A DNA stretch of 64,000 nucleotides from Hirudinaria manillensis (GCA_034509925.1 CM067528.1:13516501-13580500); one strand, 5' to 3'; shown: positions 1 to 12,918, counted from the stretch's first letter. Notes: generated by a model not told the origin, from the sequence alone. Translations and numbers: made by a program.

Positions 1-849
1 AACAGCTTTCTTTAGGTTAAGCGATAAAATAATGATTAGACGCATATTTGCAAAAAAAATTAGTTTGGTTTGATTTAAAATTTGAGTTGTTACTCTATTC
101 TTCGGACATTTTTGACTAGTGAAACTAAATCTTGGCGCATGAAGATTCCCCTGGCATTCACAAATTTATGACAATTTATTAAAAATTTATTCATTATTTT
201 TGGATCATCGAACATACTCATTATGCAATACTCTCAATAAAACCAGTCTTTTATCCATCGAATTTCAAACGCTTAAAAACTATTTCAATAATTTCGAAAG
301 ATGGATCTTCCCACTATAGAAATCTTCTAGCCAATTCACTGGCGGGGCTTTTTGATGCCATGATCCCCTGCCTTAATCTTGAATGATGAAAACACTGAAC
401 GACGGAAAACAGTTTCTTGGTGAGTTGGTCGCAAATTCTTCAGGCACATGGTGAACATTTCTACCCTTTCATCCGTAATAATCTTAGTCACCTGAGGTTC
501 GTGCAAGTCACAATTTCAATTGGCATGAAACACATCCATAAAGGAAGTCAAGTAATCGTTAATCGTTTCAAAAATATCCCGTAACATGCTTCGAAATGAC
601 TTTCATTTCAGTTGATTCAGCAGTAAAAAATAATTTGCGATTTCGTTAACAATGTACAAAAGAGGTAATTAAAAGTCTTAATCTGGTAAAATAACTTTAC
701 CCTCAAAATTCACCAAAAAAAACCCGTCATTTCACATTATTTACATCAAAAAGATCGTTGAAACATTAAATCATTTAAAAATTAAAAAAAAACACCAGGT
801 TTAAAACTCAACTTTAGAAACAAGCAGCTTTTAAGCTCTGACCACGTGT
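1..849. other. non-coding flank downstream of the gremlin gene
   Basis: AT-rich sequence with no supported open reading frame. It probably contains the 3' untranslated region and polyadenylation site of the minus-strand gremlin-type gene; AATAAA-type hexamers occur on the minus strand around 160-200, but none can be singled out. Confidence 0.5.
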
Positions 850-1578
850 TTAGTCAAGTTTCAATGCCATACATTTGCATTTTTTAACGACTCTTATCCT
901 TTTGTGTGCGTAAGGGGGAGATTTTTTTGGGCATCGCAGGATGACAGTGATCCAATGAAAAGAGTCTGGCGTGCAGTAGGCACACGAACGAAAGTAATCC
1001 AGTTGAGCCATTTTTTCAGCAGTTCCTTCCAAATCAGCACCATCGATCTTACTTTCGTCGCCTTCATCTCTGTCGCTGTTTTTGGGAATGTAGAAAGAAT
1101 TGCACTGTCCGTAGCAGAACCGATTCGTAATCGTTTGTCTGTGACAGCCCTGCTTTGTGACAATTTGCCTGAAAGAACTGGTCCTGCACCAATCTTTTTT
1201 CATGTAGTTTTTTTTCGTGATGACGACAGAATTCAAGTTGCCTTTGATCAACTCATGACCATTCTTATTTCTCACCGCAAATTGGTGATTCCCACGATCC
1301 AAGACATGGATTTTTTGTCTAAAATCGCGTCCACGTTTATTAGCACGAACTTTCTTTTCCTTTAAACCGAGAGGCAGAGTTTCGTTGTTCGAGTCAGGTT
1401 GAGGTTTGAGTTGCAGATATTCTTTGGATTCATTTCTATGGAAAACGTCCTCTTTTTGTATTAAATCGATGACTTTGAGACCTTGGTGGTCGAGTGACGC
1501 GAATCTGTGAAGGAGAATTGCCGACAAAATACAAACGATTACCATTCTGTTCGCTGCAGGCAGAGAAGTGGTTGACAT
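850..1578 (-). CDS. grem: gremlin-type DAN-family BMP antagonist
   Basis: Secreted cystine-knot protein of the DAN family; gremlins bind BMP ligands outside the cell and block receptor engagement (family knowledge). A single exon encodes 242 residues from the first ATG. The open frame extends 15 codons further upstream without an ATG, and the TATA box at 1641-1647 would place the transcription start inside that extension, so Met at 1576-1578 is chosen. A hydrophobic signal sequence follows (MVIVCILSAILL). The C-terminal domain starts at KKDWC and has nine Cys at about residues 131, 145, 155, 159, 199, 202, 216, 234 and 236. It contains the gremlin hallmark NRFCYGQCNSFYIP and ends CKCMALKLD, close to vertebrate gremlins. 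Unusual: about 20 extra acidic residues lie in the loop after FYIP (about residues 166-195). The basic stretch KEKKVRANKRGR precedes the knot. Confidence 0.93.
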   Translation of the reverse strand: MSTTSLPAANRMVIVCILSAILLHRFASLDHQGLKVIDLIQKEDVFHRNESKEYLQLKPQPDSNNETLPLGLKEKKVRANKRGRDFRQKIHVLDRGNHQFAVRNKNGHELIKGNLNSVVITKKNYMKKDWCRTSSFRQIVTKQGCHRQTITNRFCYGQCNSFYIPKNSDRDEGDESKIDGADLEGTAEKMAQLDYFRSCAYCTPDSFHWITVILRCPKKSPPYAHKRIRVVKKCKCMALKLD

Positions 1579-1640
1579 CGCGAGAGATTGATAACAACCG
1601 TAGCAACTAACTTTGATGGCCAACTTTTACGGTCGAAGCC

Positions 1641-1648
1641 TTTTATAG
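1641..1648 (-). promoter_or_regulatory. TATA box of the gremlin-type gene
   Basis: On the minus strand the sequence reads TATAAAAG, a consensus TATA box, 63-70 bases before the chosen ATG. A start site about 30 bases downstream falls near 1612-1617 and gives a 5' leader of about 35-40 bases. This is the reason for preferring the internal Met. Confidence 0.7.
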
Positions 1649-1659
1649 TCTCTTCGTGA

Positions 1660-4343
1660 ACAACAGTTGCATGTGGCGTGTCTGATTGCCAGGTTCCATG
1701 TTGTTCCTGCCACATATATCACGCATCACGCATTTTGTCTGCCAAATCTATTAACACGCACGTAGAGAGACATACAATCGAGCAAACAGCAGATTTTTAT
1801 TGAGCTGGCATAAAATAAGAGGCGCGGACCAACTCGGTCTAAAATAATCATCGGCGCCTTTTGACAGACTCTCATTAAAAGCTGCCGGGAACTATAGCTT
1901 TATAAATATATAGCTTTAAGCCTGGCAGTTTTTTTTTTCTGGATGCACCAGTCATGAAAATTTATTTGACCAAGTTAGTTTCACGCAATATTATTGTTTA
2001 TTATTGTTTATATTAGGTTAAATGCGTTGTTTCATTCGAAGGATTAAATTATGCTTTTAAAAGAGAATATATTTTTCACTCGTCTCGACACCGGTGACAT
2101 GAGAAACATTGAAAATAACGACGAAGATTGCCAGATAAAGGATTCATATTTTGGCAAGAAAGTCGGAGCCGAACGAGAGCCACATTTTCTGGCGACCTCT
2201 TGTCGAGGGAAAATTTTTTTAATAACATTTTTGTAATCACACGCACAATGGATAGGAAACAGTAGATTATGAGTGATTCAATACATTTTTAATCTCAATA
2301 TTCACACATATTTGAAGAATTTGTATTGAGTTGATATCCACACATTGTGCTAAAATAATAATATTTTTATTGTTTATAATAAATATTTTTAATGGTAATA
2401 GTAATAATAATAATTAATGGAAATATAATAATTATTTTAAAAATATTACCTTTTCATAAATATTATTTTTATACATTATATTGATAACAAACTATTAATA
2501 ATAATTATTGTTTGTTATTATCATTATAATTGGTTTTTTATTACATTATTTAAAAAAAAAGTTTTTAATGATATTAACAATAATAACGGAGACTGACGTA
2601 TAAAGTTACTAATCGCTTATTTATTCTTAACTTGGGCTTTTTTGACTACATTTTCATTTAGGTATAGAAAGTAAATTCACGAAATAAATTATTGCTCATC
2701 TTATTCATTTGCTTTTGAGAAAATAATTCAAAAGATTTATGGCGACATTGAAGTTGTTGATCAGACGTTCACCAACTCTTGTGCCGCCTCTCTGTCCGAC
2801 GCCTTGGAAGAAGTCTGCCACGATTTGAATTTGTAATCACCAAGATTATTTGACGCTTTTCTCAGAGAATAATTTCTTCGGTAATCAACAACTCTGTTTG
2901 ATGTGCTGCCAGATTTTATCGCATTCCTTAGTAAAATAATTCCACGTGCCATTCGGTCTGGGATTTTTTTGCGAAATTTTTCTGAGATGCCACAATGAAA
3001 GTAAAAATTATCCTCTATTTTTATTTCGAACCTTGCCGGCAAAAATGATTAGTCGGTTTTGAGAAAAGTTTAATAAAATGTCTATTTTTATGTTGACCGC
3101 TCGAACGAATTTTCCCAGTCTTTCAGTGGAGCCTTACTAATTTCCTTTGAGACAAACTCTTTACGGTTCGCATGATTTCGCTGAGGAGACTCGTTCGGTA
3201 ATTTGTCTACGGAAGTTTGATAAATGAAGGAATAAATTAAGCAGATTAGGCAGGATATTTTATATATTGTTAGGCAATAACAGAAACTGAATACTAAGTA
3301 GATGACTAAGAATTAAGTTGAAGCCGATATTCTAAATGTTAATAACAGAATTGTTTGACCTTTGAATAAATTACTTATTTTAATTAAATATATCTAATCA
3401 TATTCTGAGTTTAGTAACCAAGTCAAACGGTTTCGCTTACATTCGTCATCCTCACTCAAACGTGTATTTCTCAAAAACGCATTTCTCAATGTATTGTCAC
3501 AGTTTTAGCATTTTATGGAACACCAATAAATAAGCAACATATGTATGCACATATGCATATATGTATGCATAATTTCTATAATTTTGAAGAATTAGTCATT
3601 AGGCTCCTATATAGTTTTCGATCAAGCTTTGAACGTGTCGTTGGGTGGTACGGCTTTTGCTGCAGTCAGCAAATTTTGAGAAATACTCAGAAGAAATGTC
3701 GGCATTTCATCGTTCTTTCACTTTTTGTTAAATTTGCTAATCGATGTTTTCGAACAGGTAAATGAAATTCTAAGGTTCAGAAGACCGATTTTGAAGCCTC
3801 GAAGTTCACCGTGGAATCGTACGATCTGTTGAAACTATCCGTTTGCATTTGTGTTTATCTTTTGAGTGCCTTCATGCATCGCGATAAGATGTGAAGGAAG
3901 TTCCTAATTGATCTGCCATTTTTATAGGCTTAGTTGGACAAAAATGACACGTAACGAATGTTACCATAAACGTCGTAGAAATGCTATCCATTCGACTTTG
4001 GGTTTAGAGCCACCATCTATTGATTCGTGTTAAACTGATAATTTTGGTGCCCATCATATCTCGCTTACTTTAGTCGATAAGCCATCTGTAAGTAATTGTG
4101 AGTAATTGTTTTGTCTTTAAGAAAAGATATATGAACAAGATTTAAACGCGAAAATGAATTTTATTTTACAGGTGTGAGTCTTACGATGAAATACAAACTG
4201 TAATTTAACGTTCCAAAGTTACGTTTAATTGGTAACATCCACCATTCCAAATTTGGTTCTGAAGCAATTTAAAAACACCGAATTCCTAAATATTAGTCGT
4301 AGCGATAACTAACACCAACTAGGAATTTGTAGTTAAACAATCA
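1660..4343. other. AT-rich intergenic region with microsatellite-like tracts
   Basis: No gene could be supported here. Positions 2340-2600 are almost pure A/T with irregular TAATAATA-type runs. Positions 3538-3570 hold an alternating ATGTATGCACATATGCAT tract. A 93-codon minus-strand open frame at 2761-3042 lacks recognisable motifs or splice context. The V-ATPase transcript probably ends near an AATAAA hexamer (minus strand) at 4160-4165. Confidence 0.5.
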
Positions 4344-7300
4344 TCAAGCATCCTCGCTTTTGAGTTCAATGATCTTGTCAAAAGCAAAAGGTTCAAAAAG
4401 ATATCCATCACCCTGGTAGAACTTGCTTTGGAACTCCACCCTGCAGTTCACCCAATCAACTATTTCAGCATGTATAGATTAGTAAATAAATAAATATCAG
4501 TACTTCTGATGTAATAGGAAATCTAAGCATTTACTGTAAATTGTATGCGTCAAACTTAAGCACGGCATTTCATTGATAACAAACCAGTGAAGTCGGAGAG
4601 TGTGAAGGAAAGCTGAAAGTCCTTCCATGAGCAAAAGTATGGTTATGGTTAGACAAGCCCATGGAGCAAATAAAATGAAGATGGCTGCCGCTCCACTCCA
4701 GCCCGACATTTTGAGTGCAATGCGGAAGATCATGCCCCATAGGACCTCTGACAACTCTGTTAAAGTACGATATGCAGCATGAATAATTCCTACCTAGAGA
4801 AAAATCCTTAAGATATGCTTGATTAGAATAAAAATTGAACATTGGAAAAACGTTATTAGGACTACCTGCATGAGCCAAACTGAGCGCCCAAAGTCTGAGA
4901 TAAGAAGCCGTATGAGAAATGCATCCCAAGCAATATTCAATCGTATGGATGCATTGATGCACTACTATTTCCCCAAGGTTAAACTGAAAAAATTGTTCTT
5001 AAATAGCATCGTTCCAATGCGGCTTAGAACATTGAAAGTGCTTCCTTTTCAAAGTAACTTTCAAATAGAGACTAGAATAGAGGTAATTTACAATTCAATT
5101 AAAGTTAAACATTAAGAAAGCTTAAGAGTTGACTTAATCTTTACTTAACAGTTTCAATAAATAATATGACGATTGGATTTGTAGATGTTCATACTTCTTC
5201 ATCCTTGCTGACTTGTTGGTTATTATGCTGGTTGCCCACGTCCAAACCATCTTCCATCTTGTGATCAAAAGGCAATTTGCTTTCCTGTCCAAAGTATAAA
5301 AAGATCTGGTTTGACATCATGTTCACAGAGCAGAGCAGAGCATTGAGTATGAGAATATCTGAACGTTTGCGATATACTTATAAAAATGTATTATTTATCA
5401 AATGCTATTTTATCGTTGTTTTCATTTATCATATCACGAGTCTGATTACTTAAATATAAATCTATTACATACAAATCAATATATTACTGTTTAAGTAGAT
5501 TTCAAATAAAAAGTTATATTTTAATTACTTTATTGCAAACCTTTGCCACAAGAGAGTCGTGTTTCCTTTTCAACAATATTGGTTTACCTGCCAGTAGCCA
5601 GGGAACACACATAGCGGCAATCAAAAGAAGAAAAGTTTGGAAACCTTTCTGGATAAAATAAATCGGTATTTCATATTATTCATTCATATCATAATACTTT
5701 TTTTTTTACATTATTATCAGATATTCGATTTTTTTCAGCTGAAAAATTTATGAATCGAACCTGTCCAGCATAAAATGGCCTGGCACTGCATGGCTCATCA
5801 GGGTAATTTAGTAGGAACATGTTGATTAGACCTTTTAAATTTATCAAAGAAATTTATTAAAAGACGTCATTTGAACGATTATTTAGTGTAATTTATTAAT
5901 AATTGAACAAATTTAAGTAAATAAGACAAATCGAGGAGAAAGTCTAGAGAAACTACGAATATTATGCATGTTACAATTTTTCATACCAATTAATAGACTT
6001 GGAGCACAGGATGACTGCGTTGCGTCGATAGCAACGAATTTATAGATTATCAGGATGATGAGATAGCCGAAGATGCATGTAATGAAGATCATTTGAGGTA
6101 GAAATTCACACAATATGGAGATTGAATCCTTACGAAATCTGTGGAAAATAATTTTCATCACTAAATTATGATTTTGCTATTAAAAAAGTTGCGGTTTCTA
6201 TTACTTATGCTTTTCATGCAGATACTCCGACTATGGTAAAAGTATTGAATTGGTTTAACGTTTTTGCCAAAGATATGGTTTGTATTTGAGTGTAGTATCA
6301 AGGGGGCTGATTTCATATAATGGGCCCACTGAACATGATACTGAAAGAATCGTCTCCAAATTTTGACTTCGTTAAGATGAAGTTAAGACGAACTTACAAA
6401 TTTTTTTATAAATTCTTTAAACGTTCTTTGAGGTTTTTGTTTAAGAAAAAGCCCTGGGATTTAGGCAAAATGAGACATTTCTCGATGCTTTTTTGAAACT
6501 GAACGAGGACTAAATAAGTTTAGGGGCACTTTTTTAATGCAAGTTCACATTTGAACCATTTTATCCAGAATTGTTTCGGTTTTAAATTAATTTTCATTTC
6601 GACTTTTCCTAATAATTTGCAATAAACTTTTACCTAGAGTTTGAATTATATTTAGATGTAATACTAGTGCTAACGCATTTTAAATGTCAATTACATAGTT
6701 CTTTTCTATTATTAGCAGAACATTTTATTTGTACGATTTAAAAAAAAAACTTTATAAAATATAATAATCGACCAAACCTATGCCAACCTGTGATTTTGAA
6801 GACTGAGAACCAATCCAAAGATCATTTGACTAACTCCAAATACTATTGACAATTTCATTTTATATGAATTCAGCCAAGTTATTTTGTTGCTTGCCATCAT
6901 CCAAACCTGTTGACAATGACTAGATATACATTTCTAACTAAAACACAAGACATTTTCTTATTGCTTATAAATGTATTTCAAATAAGAATGAAGACTAATT
7001 TTGTTAGCAATTTTAATATAATAATAATTATTTCTGACCGGATCCATTCCAAAGGGATGAGGATACCCTGTGTAGTCTGTATTATTAGTGGGATCCAATA
7101 TGGCCGTATGGTATCGGTGCAGAAAGTTTCTACAATTAATTGGTAAATAGACTTACACATATATCTAGACATAATTACGATAACATAGCGAGTGTTTTAA
7201 ACCGATAGCGGGCAACTTTCTTCAAAATAGAGACTCACTCGTCATATCTTTGGGGGTCCACTTTCCAAGACGATCCAAATATATTGATAGACTTAGATAA

Positions 7301-10300
7301 GCAGTCATTATACATGAAACCCGAATAAATTGAAAAGGCGCCCATCAGAAGAATTATGTATCTTCCTCCAAAAAATATGTTCCATATCTAAATTACAATT
7401 ACAATTTTATAAGTGCTTAAAGTTTTCGAATTAAATACCAAATTCAAAAAATATCAAATATAAAATAAATATATACGAGTAATTTCTTCAAACTAAAGAA
7501 ATAAAATATGACTTCGAAGAATAGCAATTTTTTAAATATCCCTTCGGCTTTAAGGGCTCAATTCATATTTTATTCTCCATGTTACTGAAATCCAGACAAA
7601 TGTGGTCAGTCAATTGGTTCCCAAGCCCGTTTAAATATACTGATGACAAATATGTTCCTCTAGCCCACCGAACCTTTTCAGCGATAACATTGGATTGATG
7701 GACATCATCAAACCTATGTGATGATTTGATTTTTAGGGTCTTATTAAGTTTACTTTACTTGTTTACAAATTTTATTTTGGCTTCTTGACTGAAGGTTTGT
7801 TTGCTGAAGTCATCTCTTCTTTTCATATTTGTGAATTTAAAATGTTTGCATAAATGCACAATAAATATATGCCATTAAATGAATGTTAAATGTCATTAAT
7901 CCACTTCCACATTGTTTGTGTTTTACCTCGCTATCTCCCTTTTGCTTCTGCAATCGTTTTTCGAACATCACCATCCACAATGCTGCCAGGAACATCAGCA
8001 ATCCGTGTCCAATGTCCCCAAACATTAGAGAAAATAGGAAAGGAAAGCTGATAATTGAGAATGGAGCTACAATTGTATAAATCGATATTAAACTCAGGCT
8101 AGAACTAGTTTATTTGTATAAAGTGGTTAAATCATCGACATCGAACATCATTAAGTAGTAATAATAAATTTAATCTCCCATGATTTTCTTGGTATTGGAT
8201 AAATAACCTAACGTTGAAAAAATAAAAATTCTTCATTTCCATTTGGATTAAATTCAATATATTGAAGTATATAAAAATAATTAGAATCTTTAAATTAGAA
8301 AATTTCTAACAGAAAAGGAAAAAATTAATAATTATTTCAATCAAATATCCTCGATAGGGTTTCCAACCTGGGTTGATTTCCAAATATGTTGCAACACCAT
8401 AAGAATCGACAATAGATTGGAAGACCGAAGTGAATTTGTTGGTGTTGTTGTACGTGGGAGGAGACTGTGAGCTTTCCATTCGGTTCAATATCGATGGTAC
8501 GCTGCTTCCACTTCGTTCCTTATATGTGGATTAAGTAAGTGTATTTAACACCTTTTAATACTTAATTTTTTTTAAATCGTTCATATGCGATCATATTTGA
8601 GAATATTAGTTATGATTATCAATTAACTTTTGATTTTTCAATATTTTAGTCCGAAAATGTTTTTTTAAATGGACCCCATTCATTGGAATTGGTTCAGAAT
8701 TTTTAAAAATAGTTTCTTACAGTTCCTCTTCTGAGGGCCATCTGAATTTTTCCAAATCTTTCACTGGACACCAGCACTCACTAATGAGACATTTCTGAGT
8801 GACGTCGATATTAAGCATGTTCAACGTGTGATATATAGCTTTGATCTTGCGCACTTTGATGAACCAAACCTGCATCAAAAATAATATCTTGTTCTAATTT
8901 AAACTCGTTTATTCTAATATAACATTGTTAGGTGGTATTTGCATTTGAAAAATTTGCATTAATTTCTGGATCCTATAATCAAGTTTAGACGATTCAAACC
9001 TTAATGTTTTTGGCAGCAGACATGAGCACCCTATTTCTGTGGTCTTGTGTTTGATTTAAGATCTAAAAATTCATTACAGACAATTTATTATTAATAAAAT
9101 TATTTTTAATATTTATGGATATAAATGTAGATAATACCGTATTTAAATCCTCGATTCTGGCCAAAACTCCTGAAGTCATTTCTTTCCTCTCACCTTGTGT
9201 TTCTGGACAAGGATATAAAGTGGCTCTGAAGCTGGATGAAACAATAATTAAATAATAATATAATAATAAATAATATAATATAATAGTTAATTAATATATA
9301 CAATGTAATTGTAATCCCTGTAAAAATCTATAAACAGGAATTGGAAAACTAGTTAGGACGCTATTGAAGAGAATTGGTTTTACCCTTCACAAATCTTAAT
9401 GACTCTGGCTTTCAATTGATCTCCTTGAAAGAATATTATAAAGACAGATTTGTTAACCTGATCTCCCTGTAAATAATATTTTTTCTATAACTTAAAATCA
9501 AGCTTGAAAATATAAGTTATTATAAGGTCAAAAAGTTAATGTTGATTAAAAAACATATAAATTATATTTTAAAATAATAAGTACGCAATAGCTCACAGTG
9601 ACAGGATCTTCTAAAGGAATATCAGTTGCTGCAAGTTTGAGAAAAACATTTCCTCTGCAAGCCCTCCACAACATTCTCTCAAAAGCGGGAATTCGTTCTC
9701 TTAAAATCACGCCTGCCACAAACCTTTATGATAAAATATTTCTTGAATTAACAGATGGCCAGTTAAAACTTTATTGAACTTGAACCTATTCGCATTAGAT
9801 TGTATTTAATTGAGACAACTTGCAAAAGTATAAAAAGCACAATTCAACAAATTAACCCCAAACGCTGTGGTTGACCGGCAGCAGAGGTGGCTTTTGGGAT
9901 GCTTTCATCTCCGAGCAACACAGCTCCCTCCTCCGACAACGTCTGATCACTCATGGCCTACATTGCCATCAACTGACATAAATATCTCTATAAAGTCTCA
10001 ATCAAATTATTACCTCATCAAAAAATGTTTGTGCATTTTTAAGAATTTCTTTGAGCTCTGAAAGGTCCAAAAAATTCCTTCTCAATGCTTCGGCGTTTGC
10101 GTTGATTTCTTTCATTTCATTTTCTAACTTTTCAAAAGTTGCCTGAGGAAAATATCTTGAAAATAACTTTAATTGAGAATGCAAATTAAAGTATTCATAA
10201 ATAACCAATTGTAATGTCGGTCATTTAACTTTGAAACCAAACTCGAATAAAGATGGATGACGTTGAGTGGGTGCTTTGACGTGGAATTCCCAGGATGCAC

Positions 10301-11105
10301 TTTTCATTAAATCAAAGAAAATTACCTCAAGATCAATCATTTCTCTCGGTGCTGGAGCATCAGGATTGTCTCCTGTATCCAACATTGGGATTCCATCTTT
10401 TTTAATTTCTTTCTCTAGAAATCCTACATGTTCAATCAATCGATCGATCAAATATCAGTGAACAATTCGTTGCTAGTAATAAATTCAAAAAATAAGATTG
10501 ATATTTTAATAAAGCAACCGCGTATTCGATATTGAACAATAGCTAAAAAAAGGGTATTAAAACCTGTTAATTCTGAATTATAGTATGCATGAAATACATG
10601 ATATTATGGTCTTACGAAATACATGAGAAATAGAAAAATATTTCGTGGTGTTAAGTAAAGGAAATATTAAGTGATCGTGGACTCACTGAGCTTCCTTTCC
10701 ATCTCTTCACATCTTCTCACCTCGTTTACAAACTTCCTTTGAAAAGCATTAATGTCGGGATTAAGCTGCAAGACAATGTTTTAAGTAATGTCGGGATTAA
10801 GCTGCAATGTTTTAAGGTTGGACCATAAACACAGTATTACATAGTATATTACTTTATAAGTTGTAATATTGAATTTCTGAAATTGATAAGCCTCTTTAGT
10901 TCTGCCTTTTTTAAGAATGAATTTTATTGTCTCATCTAAACTTGTCAAGAAAGCATAAAAATAACGTTTTTAAATAAAAACGTCTCACATCACGGAACTG
11001 GACTAATCCCAACTCTCCGAGTTCAGAAACACAGGCGTAGGCAGCCTCTGCCTGTAGGAAGAGTTGGCACAAAGTCATCTCTTCGCTTCTGTAGAGAGAT
11101 CCCAT
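4344..11105 (-). CDS. ATP6V0A: V-type H+-ATPase 116 kDa V0 subunit a
   Basis: Membrane subunit a of the V0 sector; it forms the proton half-channels against the c-ring and links V0 to V1 through its cytosolic N-terminal half. Twenty-two exons on the minus strand: 10989-11105, 10687-10765, 10326-10423, 10014-10142, 9857-9957, 9597-9723, 9384-9466, 9138-9231, 9000-9062, 8721-8869, 8368-8518, 7927-8066, 7239-7387, 7039-7129, 6788-6906, 5987-6138, 5761-5831, 5541-5648, 5195-5284, 4866-4983, 4585-4756, 4344-4441. It encodes about 832 residues, normal for the family. It starts [18 protein letters not shown] and carries [35 protein letters not shown] and [20 protein letters not shown], the last including the Arg essential for proton transport. 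Two apparent one-base homopolymer indels break the frame: an A5 where A6 is expected (8747-8751) and an extra T near 4380-4384. The second truncates the last 11 residues if real. All other junctions keep phase. Confidence 0.95.
10750..10816. repeat. tandem duplication across a splice acceptor
   Basis: A 36-base unit (10750-10785) is followed directly by a 31-base near-copy (10786-10816) lacking five bases. The unit contains the start of V-ATPase exon 2 and its 3' splice site, so a second acceptor lies just upstream of the working one. Using the outer acceptor would add 36 bases including an in-frame TAA, so the inner site at 10765 is taken as functional. Confidence 0.75.
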
Positions 11106-11718
11106 GTTTGCCTAAAATTGACAAAATCCAATTCTGGAGCAAATGAAATTTATTGACGATGAATTAAGAAATAAACATCAAAGTCATTTCAGCAATTGTG
11201 TATTTTTATACAAGAATAAATCTAAAAGTCTACAACAAAAATATTTCTGTATTTTGTACCCGATTTGAAATATTTAAATTTGTTTACAAAACAAATTAAA
11301 GTAATGATTAGTCTCCGAGATTTTCGTATTTAATTTTTTAATGTTAAAAAAATAAACATAAAAGTTAGGGCATGCAATGCTGTTCCTACATTGAAACATT
11401 AGTTTTTCAAGTGAATCGTCTCAGAAAACAGCTCGTTGACCGAGTAGAACCGGATTACAGGAGCGAACCAAAAATACGCGTTATTCACAATAGCCTGTTC
11501 CAACTAAATAATTCATAAAAGGCATATCTTTTAAGTTAAAGATGCTTTCAAATATAATTCTAAAATAAATTCTGCAATGGATTTTCAAGTTAATTCCGTG
11601 AAAATAATGGAGAACAATTTCCAAATAAACTTCTACAGTGCTTCAGAATCTTAAAATTAAATTTAATTTTTAGACAAATGTGGTGTTTAACTTAATTTAA
11701 TAAATTTAGTTTGGACTT
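11106..11718. other. spacer upstream of V-ATPase
   Basis: AT-rich sequence between the V-ATPase start codon and the next minus-strand gene. A 3' splice site (TTTTAG) lies six bases before the V-ATPase ATG, so a non-coding first exon and the promoter should lie upstream, probably in the slightly GC-richer stretch near 11400-11500. No TATA box was seen. Confidence 0.4.
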
Positions 11719-12424
11719 TTAGTTTAGTATCTCCCGTTGATCAGACTCCACATTGGATACATTTGGATGTATTGGACTCCTCGTACACTCCTTGATTGTA
11801 GCATTAATTTGCTAAAAGCGGTTTAAGACTGCGATAAGACTTGTATTTGAAAACATCCAGATCAAGCCACTACGATTTCAATATTATAAATAATGCTTCA
11901 TGATTTCATGATCACTCACTTCGGTCAGATGGATGTCACAACAGAGAATCGAAAGAATGAAAAATTTGCAAGTGAGCCAAGCGTCATCGTCCGCACAGGC
12001 AGCACCCAGGATCAATAATTGCTGCTTTGGTGGAAGATCCAACTAAAACGAAGAGATTTAAACTAAAAAAAAAACATTATAAAGCAGATTGAAATAAATA
12101 TTAGAATGTATTTTTTTATTTATTTATAAAAACAAATTCCTTTCTATCTACTTTTATAAATCGTTTGGATTCTTTAATATAAATATTTTAAAGAAATTTA
12201 TGAAAGCATTTTTAATTTTAAATTTCCTAAAGTTCTTAAAACTTATTCGATATGGCGTTGTTGATGATTGACTGAATTTAATAAGTGAAACATTTTGATA
12301 AAAAATTTCAGTAGCATTTATGTAAGCATCGACGTATTGCTACCGGTGGCTTGGGTTGTGAAATTTCGTAGCAACAGATGTTCAGGATCACCAGGGCAAT
12401 TTTCATGGAAAAGTGATTTTTTCG
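11719..12424 (-). CDS. 3' end of an unrecognised spliced gene
   Basis: Three consecutive minus-strand exons with good splice sites and matching phase 0: 12344-12424, 11920-12042 and 11719-11811, ending in TAA. They encode a 98-residue C-terminus: a helical, Leu/Cys-rich segment (KIALVILNICCYEISQPKPP, then LDLPPKQQLLILGAACADDD, AWLTCKFFILSILCCDIH) and a polar tail ending SDQREILN. The pattern resembles helical-repeat (HEAT/ARM-like) proteins, but I do not recognise the family. More coding sequence should lie upstream on the same strand; candidates are 12570-12816 and 13790-13970. Confidence 0.5.
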
Positions 12425-12569
12425 CTGTTCATTCAATTTAATAAAAATACATTTAATTTATTATTTTTTTATTAAATGTGCTGAGTTTAAATAATTATTT
12501 GAACCATAAAATACAAGTAAATACAAGAAGTAAATAACATAAAGTTGTTAAAAGTTATAGCTTCATTTT

Positions 12570-12816
12570 ATGAACATCTTGATAATTTCATGGCCACGAA
12601 TTCCACGAAGGAAGTTGTTGAATGTTTATTTCTAGCAATATGTATAAGAACTGGTCCAATGGTCCTGGGAAATTATTGCAGCTGCAAGTTCATCGTGTTC
12701 CTCTTCAATGTCGTTGCCTCAAATAATTTACACCCAATGAGTCGAAGAGAACATTCATCTTTTCTTCTATTTCACCATTAACATCTGTTTGGAATTGAAC
12801 TAATGCATTCCAAGAT
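12570..12816 (-). pseudogene. frame-broken coding-like segment, possibly the same unrecognised gene
   Basis: Three coding-like stretches follow each other in three different frames on the minus strand: one containing VQFQTDVNGEIEEKMNVLF, one containing NDIEEEHDELAAAIISQDHW, and one containing GPVLIHIARNKHSTTSFVEF. Each ends in a stop where the next begins. The spaces between them are too short for introns. It is either a decayed exon or one carrying sequence errors; errors are plausible because the V-ATPase gene also has apparent one-base indels. Function unknown. Confidence 0.3.
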
Positions 12817-12918
12817 TTGTTATTGATTTCACAGGTAAAATAAAGTTCAGGTATCTGAGATTTTGAGATTTTGAGATTTCAAAATTGTATCGGGACAAAC
12901 CTTTCTCCTCTCGCATGT

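Noticed and set aside
904..1365. 153-codon plus-strand open frame
   Set aside because: It is the shadow of the gremlin-type gene, which has a recognisable cystine knot on the minus strand.
1576..1623. Longer N-terminus for the gremlin-type protein (15 extra codons)
   Set aside because: The extension has no ATG, and the TATA box predicts transcription starting within it.
2761..3042. 93-codon minus-strand open frame downstream of V-ATPase
   Set aside because: No motif, no convincing splice sites, unsupported start; it may be chance.
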